Below are positions 36,612 through 44,756 of a DNA stretch of 64,000 bases, piece after piece. The position numbers were made by a program, and so were the translations under genes. The stretch's first letter is position 1, and each line of letters opens with the position of its first letter. Source of the stretch: UBA830 sp002295635 (GTDB lineage: Bacteria; Pseudomonadota; Alphaproteobacteria; MPNO01; UBA830); contig DBHK01000006.1 in NCBI GenBank assembly GCA_002295635.1, forward strand, positions 1 through 64,000, given 5' to 3'. The notes under the pieces are model-generated. The model made no database searches. It was not told where the DNA came from and worked only from the letters and a program-made list of their open reading frames with translations.

Positions 36612-37567
36612 TGCGGCCCTCCGTCGCTGGTAATTTGTCGAAAAACATCGTCAAGCCGGCCTCTTTCAGAATAAAGTTGTTCAATTTTGATGTTATTTTC
36701 ACGAATAAGAGAGTTAACTGTCTCGATGATATCTGCCCCGTCTCGGGACATAACGGTAATATGCTGTACACTACTTGTAGTACTGCCAATCTCGACGCCG
36801 GATACTATCTCCACACCTTCGAGAGCGCGTCGTAAATCGTCTACTTGATCACTATGTAAATGAATGGAAACCGAGTTAAAGTAACCTGATCTGCGCTCGA
36901 GGTCCGTGGGTGTTCCGTCAGCGACCTTTCTACCGCGCGCGATGACAACCGCCCGATTGCAAACAGCGCCGACTTCTTCAAGAAGATGTGTCGATATCAC
37001 GATTGCTTTATCTTTAGCCATCTCTGTAATCAACGCGCGGACCTGGTGTTTCTGGTTGGGATCTAGCCCGTCGGTCGGTTCATCGAGAATAAGTACATCG
37101 GGATCATGTAGGATCGCCTGAGCTAGACCTACACGCCGTTTAAATCCTTTGGAAAGTGTCCCGATTTGCTGATTGTAAACTTCGTCAAGCTGCAGCTTCG
37201 TGACGGCGTTATCGATCGAGTTCTGGCGATCAGCACCTGCAAGTTTTCGGATATCTGCGGCAAATGCAAGAAGGCCAGCTGGCGTCATATCCTCGTACAA
37301 GGGAGCGCCCTCCGGTAGATACCCAATGTGACGTTTTACTTCGATTGGTTCTCGGGTCACATCGGCTCCGCACACTATAGCGGTACCCGACGTAGGCGAT
37401 AGAAAGCCCGTAACCATTTTCATGGTGGTGGATTTGCCTGCGCCATTCGGGCCTAGAAATCCCAGTACTTCGCCACTGTCGACAGATAAACTTACATCGT
37501 CAACCGCTTTAAAATGACCAAACTCTTTTGTAAGGCTCTTAATCTCGAGCATTTTTTTAATAGTCAT
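36608..37567 (-). CDS. ABC transporter ATP-binding protein (GldA-like)
   Basis: ATPase subunit of the ABC-2 complex. The 319-residue protein has Walker A GPNGAGKST, the Q-loop region GYLPEGAPLYEDMT, the signature LSKGFKRRVGLAQ (a degenerate LSGGQ), Walker B VLILDEPTDGLDP, and the switch His in ISTHLLEE. An approximately 90-residue C-terminal extension is typical of GldA/CcmA-like ATPases. I set the start at the ATG at 37567, 5 bases after GGGAGG; GTG at 37573 and ATG at 37552 are alternatives. It is the first gene of a four-gene operon. Confidence 0.9.
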   Translation of the reverse strand: MTIKKMLEIKSLTKEFGHFKAVDDVSLSVDSGEVLGFLGPNGAGKSTTMKMVTGFLSPTSGTAIVCGADVTREPIEVKRHIGYLPEGAPLYEDMTPAGLLAFAADIRKLAGADRQNSIDNAVTKLQLDEVYNQQIGTLSKGFKRRVGLAQAILHDPDVLILDEPTDGLDPNQKHQVRALITEMAKDKAIVISTHLLEEVGAVCNRAVVIARGRKVADGTPTDLERRSGYFNSVSIHLHSDQVDDLRRALEGVEIVSGVEIGSTTSSVQHITVMSRDGADIIETVNSLIRENNIKIEQLYSERGRLDDVFRQITSDGGPQ

Positions 37568-37754
37568 TGACACCTCCCGGATATCCCAGCAAAGGGATGC
37601 TCGGGGTTTCCCCGAAACCGGCTTTAATAACGGATATGCATTAAGAACCGCGACCCGTTATAGCCCCTAAGGCGGTTCGTCAACAGCCGTTTTTAAATCC
37701 CTTATAAATTGAGGCTTGGAATCCTCTAGAAAATTAATATTTAACAATGTTAAA

Positions 37755-37781
37755 GCCGGGCCCCCAAAGTAAGGGCCCGGC
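37755..37781 (-). terminator. Strong hairpin terminator after hsp20
   Basis: Perfect 9-bp GC stem GCCGGGCCC / GGGCCCGGC around a 9-base loop, 18 bases past the hsp20 stop. On the minus strand it is followed by TTTAACATTGTT, a weak T-rich tail. The position and stability fit an intrinsic terminator for hsp20. Confidence 0.75.
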
Positions 37782-37798
37782 CTCAAAACCATTAGTTA

Positions 37799-38257
37799 TC
37801 AGGCTGCTTTCGCATTTTGGTCGTCTATTATTGTCCTCACCGACTTTATCTCAATTTTCTGAGGCTTTAGAGCCTCCGGGATTTCGCGAACCAGATCAAT
37901 TTGTAAAAGTCCATCCGCAAGTTCGGCGGACGTCACGTCAACGTGGTCTGCAAGTTGGAAATGACGCTCAAAAGCGCGTCGGGCGATTCCTCGGTGCAAG
38001 AAGTGGTTATTCTGGCGTTCAGACCCACCCTTACCTACAATCACAAGCTGTCCCTCACGGACCTCCAGCTCGAGGTCCGTCGCGCTAAAACCTGCTACCG
38101 CAATCGTAATTCGATAAGAATCGTCATCTATTTTCTCAATATTATAAGGGGGATAGCTGTCAGCGGGGCCACTTTTTTGCGCTGCGTCAAGCACATTCAT
38201 GAGGCGGTCAAAGCCAACGGCTGAGCGATAAAGTGGTGAAAAATCAAATGTTCTCAT
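37799..38257 (-). CDS. Small heat-shock protein, Hsp20/IbpA family
   Basis: ATP-independent holdase that binds unfolding proteins. The 152-residue protein starts with the IbpA-type N-terminus (FDFSPLYRSAVGFDRL). The alpha-crystallin domain (residues about 38-130) has NNHFLHRGIARRAFERHF and ADGLLQIDLVREIPE, and the C-terminus holds a KIEI-type I-x-I tail motif. It resembles rhizobial class A small heat-shock proteins. Upstream are a sigma-32-type promoter and a two-hairpin leader that masks the ribosome-binding site; a strong terminator follows. Expression should therefore be controlled by heat at both transcription and translation. Confidence 0.95.
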   Translation of the reverse strand: MRTFDFSPLYRSAVGFDRLMNVLDAAQKSGPADSYPPYNIEKIDDDSYRITIAVAGFSATDLELEVREGQLVIVGKGGSERQNNHFLHRGIARRAFERHFQLADHVDVTSAELADGLLQIDLVREIPEALKPQKIEIKSVRTIIDDQNAKAA

Positions 38258-38260
38258 TTT

Positions 38261-38311
38261 ACATATTCTCCTTTGAGCAACATGTTATCGAACCGCCTTT
38301 TCGGCCGGCTC
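38261..38311 (-). promoter_or_regulatory. ROSE-like RNA thermometer in the hsp20 leader
   Basis: In the minus-strand leader the 3' hairpin (38285-38261) pairs ACAUGUU with AAUAUGU and CUC with GAG. It leaves one unpaired G inside UUGCU opposite the AGGAG ribosome-binding site. This is the diagnostic UYGCU feature of ROSE elements. A second hairpin (38311-38290) has arms GAGCCGGCC and GGCGGUUC with one bulged G and a GAAAA loop. The start codon lies 3 bases downstream at 38257. Melting at high temperature would free the ribosome-binding site. Confidence 0.75.
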
Positions 38312-38353
38312 TTAAAAAAAATTCAACCCCTTTATGGGCATTGAACATTTTTT

Positions 38354-38381
38354 ATGTAGGGATATTCTTTTAGTTTTCAAG
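38354..38381 (-). promoter_or_regulatory. Sigma-32 (RpoH) type promoter for hsp20
   Basis: On the minus strand, CTTGAAA (38381-38375) and CCCTACAT (38361-38354) are separated by 13 bases. This is close to the CTTGAAA-N(11-16)-CCCCATnT heat-shock consensus. The predicted start near 38346 gives a leader of about 90 bases, the right size for the thermometer. A 6-bp stem (CAAGGG/CCCTTG, 38378-38396) overlaps the -35 element. Confidence 0.7.
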
Positions 38382-38398
38382 GGAACAAACCCCTTGTT

Positions 38399-39499
38399 TT
38401 AAATTAGCTTTAGCACGTAATCCGCGATCGCAAGTGACGACGTCACGCCGGGCGACTCGATACCGTAAAGATTGATCAACCGGTCGACGCCATGTTCTTC
38501 ATGACCCTGTATAACGAAGTCTTTCGCCGCTTCTCCGGGAGCGTGAATTTTAGGGCGGATACCGGAATAACCAGGTTGAAGGGAGCCATCGGCTAATTCG
38601 GGGTAATACTTTCGAACCGCTTCGTAGAACTTATCTGCCCGACCGGAATCAACATTGTAATCGATTCTGTCTACCCACTCGACATCAGGTCCGAGTCGCA
38701 CTTGACCGCCAAGATCAACCGTGACATGGATGCCGAGACCGGCTTTTTCCGGGACCGGATATATCGGCCGGGTAAACGGTGGGCGACCTAAAAGAGTAAA
38801 ATAATTACCCTTACAGTAGTATGTAGGCGGGATGCTGTTCTCTGGAACTCCATCTATCGAGGCTGCGATCGATTGCGACCACAACCCTCCACAGTTTATA
38901 ACTAGGTCCCCAATAACTGAGAATGGCGCCTCGCCGCCGCAATAAATTCTGATACCCTTATCGAGGACTTCACCGCCTATAACCGGTGCCATAAATGCTA
39001 TCATTGTTCCTGCCGATTCCGCGTCACCTTGTAGCGCAAGCATGTAGGAATGGCTGTCCAAGATACCCGTCGATGGAGACCAGAGAGCGCCGACGCAGCG
39101 AACGGCAGGCTCTATATCGTTGACTTGTCTCGGGGTCATCCATGTGAGGTCTAAGACCCCGTTGGCGGCTGCTTTTTTCGTAAGGTGATCAAGCTCAGGT
39201 AACTGCTCGTGATCTGTGGCGACGATAATCTTTCCACAATTATTATAGGATATACCATAATCATCACAGAATTTGTATAACGCGTGTTTACCCTCTACGC
39301 AGAATTGCGCCTTTAGGCTTTCTTTTGGGTAATAAATACCGGCATGTATAACTTCACTGTGCCGGGAGCTTGTCTCCGTTCCGATTGTATTCGCCTTTTC
39401 CAATACGATCACATCCCGCCCAGAACGTGCCATCGCTCTAGCAATCGCGAGACCGATGACACCAGCGCCGATGACTAAACAATCAACCCTCTCATTCAT
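38399..39499 (-). CDS. FAD-dependent L-2-hydroxyglutarate oxidase-like protein (LhgO family)
   Basis: Flavoprotein of the DAO family predicted to oxidise an L-2-hydroxy acid to the 2-oxo acid. The 366-residue protein has the FAD-binding GAGVIGLAIARAMARSG motif at the N-terminus, then SSRHSEVIHAGIYYP near residue 45, a signature shared with LhgO/L2HGDH. A C-terminal GIESPGVTSSLAIADYV segment completes the FAD site. It lies 84 bases downstream of the DehI-like gene on the same strand and is followed by hsp20, which has its own promoter. Other 2-hydroxy acids or glycine-oxidase-like substrates are possible. Confidence 0.85.
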   Translation of the reverse strand: MNERVDCLVIGAGVIGLAIARAMARSGRDVIVLEKANTIGTETSSRHSEVIHAGIYYPKESLKAQFCVEGKHALYKFCDDYGISYNNCGKIIVATDHEQLPELDHLTKKAAANGVLDLTWMTPRQVNDIEPAVRCVGALWSPSTGILDSHSYMLALQGDAESAGTMIAFMAPVIGGEVLDKGIRIYCGGEAPFSVIGDLVINCGGLWSQSIAASIDGVPENSIPPTYYCKGNYFTLLGRPPFTRPIYPVPEKAGLGIHVTVDLGGQVRLGPDVEWVDRIDYNVDSGRADKFYEAVRKYYPELADGSLQPGYSGIRPKIHAPGEAAKDFVIQGHEEHGVDRLINLYGIESPGVTSSLAIADYVLKLI

Positions 39500-39583
39500 T
39501 TTTAAGACCGTATATTCCCACGATACGAAGCCATCGATGGATATATTGTACCTATATCGGGAAAACGACCACCCTCTTTGTCG

Positions 39584-40495
39584 TCATTTGCCGGGATCAA
39601 AACTGATTGAAGATTTTAAAAGCCCACCGATGGCAATCATACGACAAATGGCCGGGAGAAATTGATCAATCGTCTGTGTTAGGGCCATCCGAATATCTTC
39701 ATCGGGCGGAGCAAGGGTGTGTTTCACCTCATCAAGGTTTCGAAATATATCTTTGGCGATTGATTCAGCTTGTCTAGCGATTTGGACGGAACTTTGAGCG
39801 ATAAAACCATCTTCGTGAAGAGGTTTTAACAGATCACATACAGCCGCTAGCAAACTAGGCCAAGGAATAAAATGGCGAAATAAAGATGGAACAAGATCCG
39901 ACTGCATGCCATTCACATATATCGTGAGCCGAGACATGTACTTCGACATCTCCCGGTCTAAATTTTGCAAGTCACCCATCGGCAGCAGCTCCCCCGAGGT
40001 TTCAGGTCTCTTGATCGTTGTCCTAACCGCCGGTGCTCTCCATCCGGCGGTTAGCGATAAGGCAATCACTCGAAGGCTCAGGGCGTTGATCGGGTTAGCA
40101 CGGTTGTAGGCATCGATAGTCGTAAAAACCGCCGCGCTATCGCTTTTGGTCAATCCACAACCCTTCAACGATATAGTTGGGAGATTGTCTGCGACATCAG
40201 CCAGACGCATTCCATAACATGCAAGTGGCGCGGACCTATCCTCATAGATCTTATTATGGAAGCCATCACCGACCACTGCCCACGCCCACTCCAGCGCCCC
40301 CGGGATAGTTGCGAGATGCCGGTAAACCAAATTTACTAGCCGCACCCCAAGCGCCTTCTCAATCGATTGGTAAATCTCCAATTTGGCCCCGCTGGCGTCT
40401 TTTGGAGAAATCTCGGGGAGGGTGGTCGATATACTGCTCGCCAAGGATTTGAACCTTGTGATGGTTATAAGGAAGGGACTTTTCAGTTTATTCAA
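39584..40495 (-). CDS. DehI-like (group I 2-haloacid dehalogenase fold) protein
   Basis: A 303-residue protein resembling the DehI family, in which two tandem repeats form a pseudo-dimer and hydrolyse 2-haloacids. An internal duplication is visible: VNLVYRHLATIPGALEW (residues about 54-70) corresponds to VPSLFRHFIPWPSLLAA (residues about 202-218). The second copy is preceded by S199-D200, a candidate for the Ser-Asp pair at the active site of known DehI, and YNRANPIN near residue 130 could supply the catalytic Asn. These residue matches are by memory, not alignment. The adjacent 2-hydroxyacid oxidase-like gene would fit a haloacid-to-oxoacid route. Dehalogenase activity is not established. 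Confidence 0.55.
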   Translation of the reverse strand: MNKLKSPFLITITRFKSLASSISTTLPEISPKDASGAKLEIYQSIEKALGVRLVNLVYRHLATIPGALEWAWAVVGDGFHNKIYEDRSAPLACYGMRLADVADNLPTISLKGCGLTKSDSAAVFTTIDAYNRANPINALSLRVIALSLTAGWRAPAVRTTIKRPETSGELLPMGDLQNLDREMSKYMSRLTIYVNGMQSDLVPSLFRHFIPWPSLLAAVCDLLKPLHEDGFIAQSSVQIARQAESIAKDIFRNLDEVKHTLAPPDEDIRMALTQTIDQFLPAICRMIAIGGLLKSSISFDPGK

Positions 40496-40636
40496 TTATT
40501 CCGCATAACGTCTTGGAAATGAATTCCATTATAGCAAATAACCGGTTCTTCCCAAGTCAACCCGACACTTGGTTTATGATAAATCCGCAAATATTCTGGG
40601 CTATATGCCGAGTAATCTGATTCTCTTTGTGTTCAG

Positions 40637-41662
40637 TCAGGCAACGCTAGCGCGGTCAATACCTAGATAAAGATCACGTCCAGCATTCAATACAGAAATT
40701 TTTCGATCTGCAACATAACGCTTATGGTTCCATAATCCACAATCCGGATGGATGTACGTCACCCGACCCTCACCCATTATACTCTCTACTCTCTCTATCA
40801 GCGCCGCTATTTGATCCGGTGTTTCCGTCATCGTGCGCTTGACGTCGAGAACGCCCAGACCCATACCGATTTCGGGTCTTAATTCCCGAAAGGCAACAAG
40901 CTCCTCTGCTGGGCGATAAGCGCATTCCATGACGATATGATCGACGTTAAGTGCGTTGAGATAATCCATCAACCGACCCCAAGACCCATCCTGCGGTGAC
41001 TGTCCTGCGTAATTACCGAAACAAAGGTGAACTGCCGAAATCCCGGGTACGGCATCAAGCACCCGATTTATTGCCGCCGCCGCCCATTCCCATTCTTCCG
41101 GGCAGCCAGGCAAGTTTGCCTCGTCAATCTGCACAATATCGGCATCCAGTCGAGCAACCTGCTCTGCTAGTACATCGGCGACGGCTTCGGTCACGGCCTC
41201 GATTGATCCGTAGTGATGATCTACGAGCGTTTTCGCCAGCATGTGTGGCCCGGTAAGCGCAAATTTAAATGGCTTTTGAGCGAGCGCCTTCGCGCGTCGG
41301 CAAGGCATAGCCAAATTCATTGTACCGCTACTGATTGGGCCTTCAACAACCCCCGCTGGCAATCGACGCCAGCCCATATTCTGTTTGGACTCAAATTGGC
41401 GGACTAAATCGAACGTTAGGTCCGAGCGGATACCTTCCATCGGCGACGTGAAATATTCGATCATTCCGTTGGTTTCCGGATGGCTGAGATCGTAGCGGTA
41501 AACCTCACCGTCGCAAACTACATCGAGACCAGCAGTTTCCTGCGTATGCAGGATGATGCGCGTTGCGTCTACGATATCCTGTTCTGACGGGTTATTACCT
41601 AGCCAAGCTGGCACCGGGTAAGAACCAACTGTCGTTGTCTTAATGCGAGGAGAGGTGTCCAT
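40637..41662 (-). CDS. Cobalamin-independent methionine synthase-like (MetE C-terminal domain) protein
   Basis: A 341-residue TIM-barrel protein corresponding to the catalytic C-terminal half of MetE, without the N-terminal domain. Zinc ligands appear as His-x-Cys in SAVHLCFGNYAG, Glu in VMECAYRPAE and Cys in HPDCGLWNH. QIDEANLPG is another family motif. Stand-alone forms include methyltransferases and epoxyalkane:CoM transferase-like enzymes, so a role other than methionine synthesis is possible. It is divergent from a TetR gene with a palindromic operator between its candidate -35 (TTGATA) and -10 (TACGAT). Confidence 0.8.
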   Translation of the reverse strand: MDTSPRIKTTTVGSYPVPAWLGNNPSEQDIVDATRIILHTQETAGLDVVCDGEVYRYDLSHPETNGMIEYFTSPMEGIRSDLTFDLVRQFESKQNMGWRRLPAGVVEGPISSGTMNLAMPCRRAKALAQKPFKFALTGPHMLAKTLVDHHYGSIEAVTEAVADVLAEQVARLDADIVQIDEANLPGCPEEWEWAAAAINRVLDAVPGISAVHLCFGNYAGQSPQDGSWGRLMDYLNALNVDHIVMECAYRPAEELVAFRELRPEIGMGLGVLDVKRTMTETPDQIAALIERVESIMGEGRVTYIHPDCGLWNHKRYVADRKISVLNAGRDLYLGIDRASVA

Positions 41663-41700
41663 AATGATTGCCCTTGATGAAACGTCCTGTCTATCGTAAG

Positions 41701-41714
41701 TAACTGTTCAGTTA
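41701..41714. promoter_or_regulatory. Palindromic operator between metE-like and tetR
   Basis: TAACTG-TT-CAGTTA is a perfect inverted repeat with a 2-base spacer, typical of TetR-family sites. It lies 39 bases from the metE-like start and 50 bases from the tetR start. Within it the minus strand fits between TTGATA and TACGAT (16-base spacing), so a bound repressor would cover the metE-like promoter. Confidence 0.65.
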
Positions 41715-41763
41715 TATCAAGCTACGGACGTCAAACTGAGCTGTCAAGAGATCGGAATAGAGA

Positions 41764-42426
41764 ATGTTGCTTCAACCCACGGGTGAATCACAGCGAGAGA
41801 GAACGCCGATAGCCAAGCGGGATCCGGACGCATCCCGCAAACGCATCCTCACGGCAGCAACAACAGAATTTGCGGCGCAGGGTCTGGATGGAGCGCGCGT
41901 CGATGATATCGCGGCCCGAGCCGGAATTAATAAGCGTATGCTCTATCACTACTTTGGCAATAAGGATGACCTGTTTGGGGCTGTCATTGACGAAGTTTAC
42001 CAGAAAATCTGTAGTGAGAGCGCGGCGCTCGACATAACTTCTGGCTCCGCCCGAGATGGGTTGACCAAACTAATCAATTTCGTAATCGATTTTTACCTCA
42101 ATCATCCGCACGCCATCACACTTTTAAACGCTGAAAATTTACACCAAGCGAGGCATCTAAAACGTTCGAGACATATCAGTTCCATTCAATCGCCTTTTGA
42201 AAAGATGCTAGATGATCTTTTAATGCGCGGGGTCTCAGAAATGGAATTCCGGCCCGGCGTAAACGGTCCGCGCCTATACATCTCGATGGTTGGCCTGATT
42301 TACTACTATCTCTCGAATAGTCACTCGCTGTCGGTTTTTTTTAACCGTAATCTATTCGACTTAGAGGAAATCAATGCGTGGCGGGACCATATCCATGAAA
42401 TGGTCGAACGCTTTGTCGCCGCCTGA
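41764..42426 (+). CDS. TetR/AcrR family transcriptional regulator
   Basis: A 220-residue regulator. The N-terminal helix-turn-helix is clear: RKRILTAATTEFAAQGLDGARVDDIAARAGINKRMLYHYFGNKDDLF in family terms, with GINKRMLYHYF as the recognition helix. The C-terminal ligand domain resembles RutR-like regulators (HPHAITLLNAENLH). It is the first plus-strand gene of a catabolic-looking unit and divergent from the MetE-like gene. It probably binds the 14-bp palindrome at 41701-41714 and controls both directions. The effector is unknown. Confidence 0.9.
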   Translation: MLLQPTGESQRERTPIAKRDPDASRKRILTAATTEFAAQGLDGARVDDIAARAGINKRMLYHYFGNKDDLFGAVIDEVYQKICSESAALDITSGSARDGLTKLINFVIDFYLNHPHAITLLNAENLHQARHLKRSRHISSIQSPFEKMLDDLLMRGVSEMEFRPGVNGPRLYISMVGLIYYYLSNSHSLSVFFNRNLFDLEEINAWRDHIHEMVERFVAA

Positions 42427-42444
42427 TCTTAGGAGAAAATACAC

Positions 42445-43596
42445 ATGACTGAACATCGTCTCGGTATAATCATGAATGGCGTCACCGGCCGCATGGGAAC
42501 CAACCAACACCTCATTCGATCCATCTTGGAATTTATGAAAGACGGTGGAATTAAACTGGATAATGGCGACACGGTAATGCCGGACCCCATTCTGGTCGGC
42601 CGGAGCGCCGAAAAGATTGAAGCCTTGGCAAAAAAGCACGGAGTTGGTCGCTGGACCACTGATCTAGACGGCGCGATCGCCAACCGAGGCGACACCCTGT
42701 TCTTCGATTCTGCAAGCACCAATCTTAGGGCCGAGTTGTTAAGAAAAGCGATAGATGCCGGCAAGGATATCTATTGTGAAAAACCTTCGGCAAGTACACT
42801 CCACGACGCGATAGAAGTATATCAACGTGCAGAAAAAGCGGGCGTCCGGCATGGTGTGGTTCAAGACAAGATATTCCTACCCGGTCTTCAAAAGATGAAA
42901 ACCCTGATGGATGAAGGTTTCTTTGGTAGGTTATTGTCGGTGAAAATCGACTTCGGGTACTGGGTTTTCGAGGGTGATTGGAGACAGTCGCAAAGACCGA
43001 GTTGGAACTATCGGAAGGAAGATGGCGGCGGCATCATTCTCGATATGATGCCACACTGGCGTTATGTCCTCGATAATACTTTTGGCGGCGTGAAAAGTAT
43101 TAGCTGCCTTGGCCGTGTGAATATCGACAAGCGATGGGACGAAAATGCTAAACCATATGATTCAGATGCGGATGACGCCTCCTATGCACTAGTTGAACTC
43201 GAAGGTGGTGCTGTGGCTCAGATTTTCGCATCTTGGTGTACGCGTGTTCGAAAAGACGACCTCGTCACATTTCACGCTGATGGCACTCAAGGGGCTGCCG
43301 TAGCCGGTCTGACGAAGTGTTATACGCAGGATCGGGCGGCTACACCTTCACCTATCTGGAATCCAGATGAACCTCAAACCATTCCTTTTTTTGACACCTG
43401 GCAGGAATACGGCTCGGAAATGAAATTCGACAACGGTTTCAAAACCGAATGGGAAATGTTCATCCGCAGCCTGTACGAAGATGAACCTTTCCATTGGAAC
43501 CTGAGGGAAGGTGCAAAAGGCGTTCAATTAGCGGAGGCGGCAATGCAAAGCTGGCAGGAACGCCGCTGGATTGATATTGATGAGGTTCCCGCCTGA
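42445..43596 (+). CDS. Gfo/Idh/MocA family NAD(P)-dependent oxidoreductase
   Basis: Predicted sugar or cyclitol dehydrogenase. The 383-residue protein has a Rossmann N-terminal domain (GVTGRMGTNQH near residue 12) and the conserved CEKPSAS motif near residue 112 that contacts the nicotinamide. A C-terminal substrate domain contains GGGIILDMMPHWRYVLDNTFG with the catalytic His. The TAGGAG ribosome-binding site lies 10 bases ahead. It overlaps the DUF993 gene by one base (TGATG). The substrate is probably a keto sugar or uronate-like compound. Confidence 0.87.
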   Translation: MTEHRLGIIMNGVTGRMGTNQHLIRSILEFMKDGGIKLDNGDTVMPDPILVGRSAEKIEALAKKHGVGRWTTDLDGAIANRGDTLFFDSASTNLRAELLRKAIDAGKDIYCEKPSASTLHDAIEVYQRAEKAGVRHGVVQDKIFLPGLQKMKTLMDEGFFGRLLSVKIDFGYWVFEGDWRQSQRPSWNYRKEDGGGIILDMMPHWRYVLDNTFGGVKSISCLGRVNIDKRWDENAKPYDSDADDASYALVELEGGAVAQIFASWCTRVRKDDLVTFHADGTQGAAVAGLTKCYTQDRAATPSPIWNPDEPQTIPFFDTWQEYGSEMKFDNGFKTEWEMFIRSLYEDEPFHWNLREGAKGVQLAEAAMQSWQERRWIDIDEVPA

Positions 43597-44756
43597 TGCC
43601 TGCACTCTCGCTCCCGATGCAGGATGGGACATTGGAAACCTTCTTGACGTCGGAACCGCACAATTTTCCCGAGGTCGCGATAGGTTCATTTACCCGGATC
43701 GCCTATTCCGCTGCCCACGTAGTGCCAGATACTTCGGCGGATAACGACCCGTGGCTTGAATCTCACTTGGACTGGGATCGAACAATTGCTTTTCGGCGTC
43801 ATTTGTGGGGCCTTGGTCTTGGTGTAGCGGAGGCGATGGATACAGCTCAACGGGGAATGGGGCTTGAATGGCCAACCTCCATCGAACTGATAAAAAGGAG
43901 TGTAGAAGCGTCTAGAGATATGCCGGGTGCCGTTGTAGCCTCCGGCGTAGGCACCGACCATCTTACAACCAACCTCTCACTCTCCACGGAAGATGTAATC
44001 CGCGCCTATGAGGAACAGTGCGAAGCAGTCGAAGCCTGCGGTGGACGTATCATTCTCATGGCAAGCCGAGCGTTGGCCGCCTGTGCCAAAACACCGGACG
44101 ATTACGACACCGTTTACGGCCGTGTTCTCCGCCAAGTCAAAGAACCCGTTATCATTCACTGGCTGGGAGAAATGTTTGACCCCGAGTTAGAAGGCTACTG
44201 GGGACATGAAAACCATTTAAACGCTATGGATGTCTGTCTAGATGTTATTCGAAGAAATGCCGAGAAAGTTGACGGAATAAAGGTTTCGTTGCTGGATAAG
44301 GAAAAAGAAATCAAGCTACGGCGAGCTCTACCCAATGGGGTTCGGATGTACACTGGGGATGATTTCAATTACTCCGAACTGATCGCTGGTGACGAACAAG
44401 GATATTCAGACGCACTTCTCGGAATTTTCGACGCAATCGCTCCGGCCGCATCAGCGGCCCTTTCTGCCCTCGCAGATGGCTGTCCGGCTGAATTTCATAG
44501 TATCTTAGAGCCGACTGTTCCATTATCACGACATATCTTCCGAGCACCTACTCGTTTTTATAAAACCGGTTTGGTTTTCATGGCCTATTTAAACGGTCAC
44601 CAGAATCACTTCGTAATGGTGGGTGGACAGCAGAGCGCTAGGTCTATCGTACACCTCGCGGAGATATTTCGACTTGCTGACAAGGCCGGGCTACTGCGCG
44701 ACCCAGAACAAGCAGCGGCGCGTATGGACCGTGTGCTATCGGTGCATGGGATATAA
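43596..44756 (+). CDS. DUF993 family dihydrodipicolinate synthase-like aldolase
   Basis: A 386-residue TIM-barrel protein of the DUF993 family, related to dihydrodipicolinate synthase/N-acetylneuraminate lyase. The segment VDGIKVSLLDKEKE near residue 225 supplies a candidate Schiff-base Lys. IIHWLGEMFDPELEGYWGH near residue 190 is family-typical. It is coupled by one-base overlaps to both neighbours, an oxidoreductase and a TIM-barrel isomerase, so the three probably act in sequence. An aldol cleavage in sugar-acid catabolism is the likeliest role; no substrate is known. Confidence 0.78.
   Translation: MPALSLPMQDGTLETFLTSEPHNFPEVAIGSFTRIAYSAAHVVPDTSADNDPWLESHLDWDRTIAFRRHLWGLGLGVAEAMDTAQRGMGLEWPTSIELIKRSVEASRDMPGAVVASGVGTDHLTTNLSLSTEDVIRAYEEQCEAVEACGGRIILMASRALAACAKTPDDYDTVYGRVLRQVKEPVIIHWLGEMFDPELEGYWGHENHLNAMDVCLDVIRRNAEKVDGIKVSLLDKEKEIKLRRALPNGVRMYTGDDFNYSELIAGDEQGYSDALLGIFDAIAPAASAALSALADGCPAEFHSILEPTVPLSRHIFRAPTRFYKTGLVFMAYLNGHQNHFVMVGGQQSARSIVHLAEIFRLADKAGLLRDPEQAAARMDRVLSVHGI

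Noticed and set aside
37593..37610. CGGGG-TTT-CCCCG hairpin before the ABC ATPase gene as a riboswitch
   Set aside because: A single short stem without conserved riboswitch sequence; it could only be a minor leader structure.
40552..40575. Stem CCAAGT / ACTTGG downstream of the metE-like gene as a terminator
   Set aside because: Only six base pairs and no T-run on the minus strand, the direction in which a terminator would be needed.
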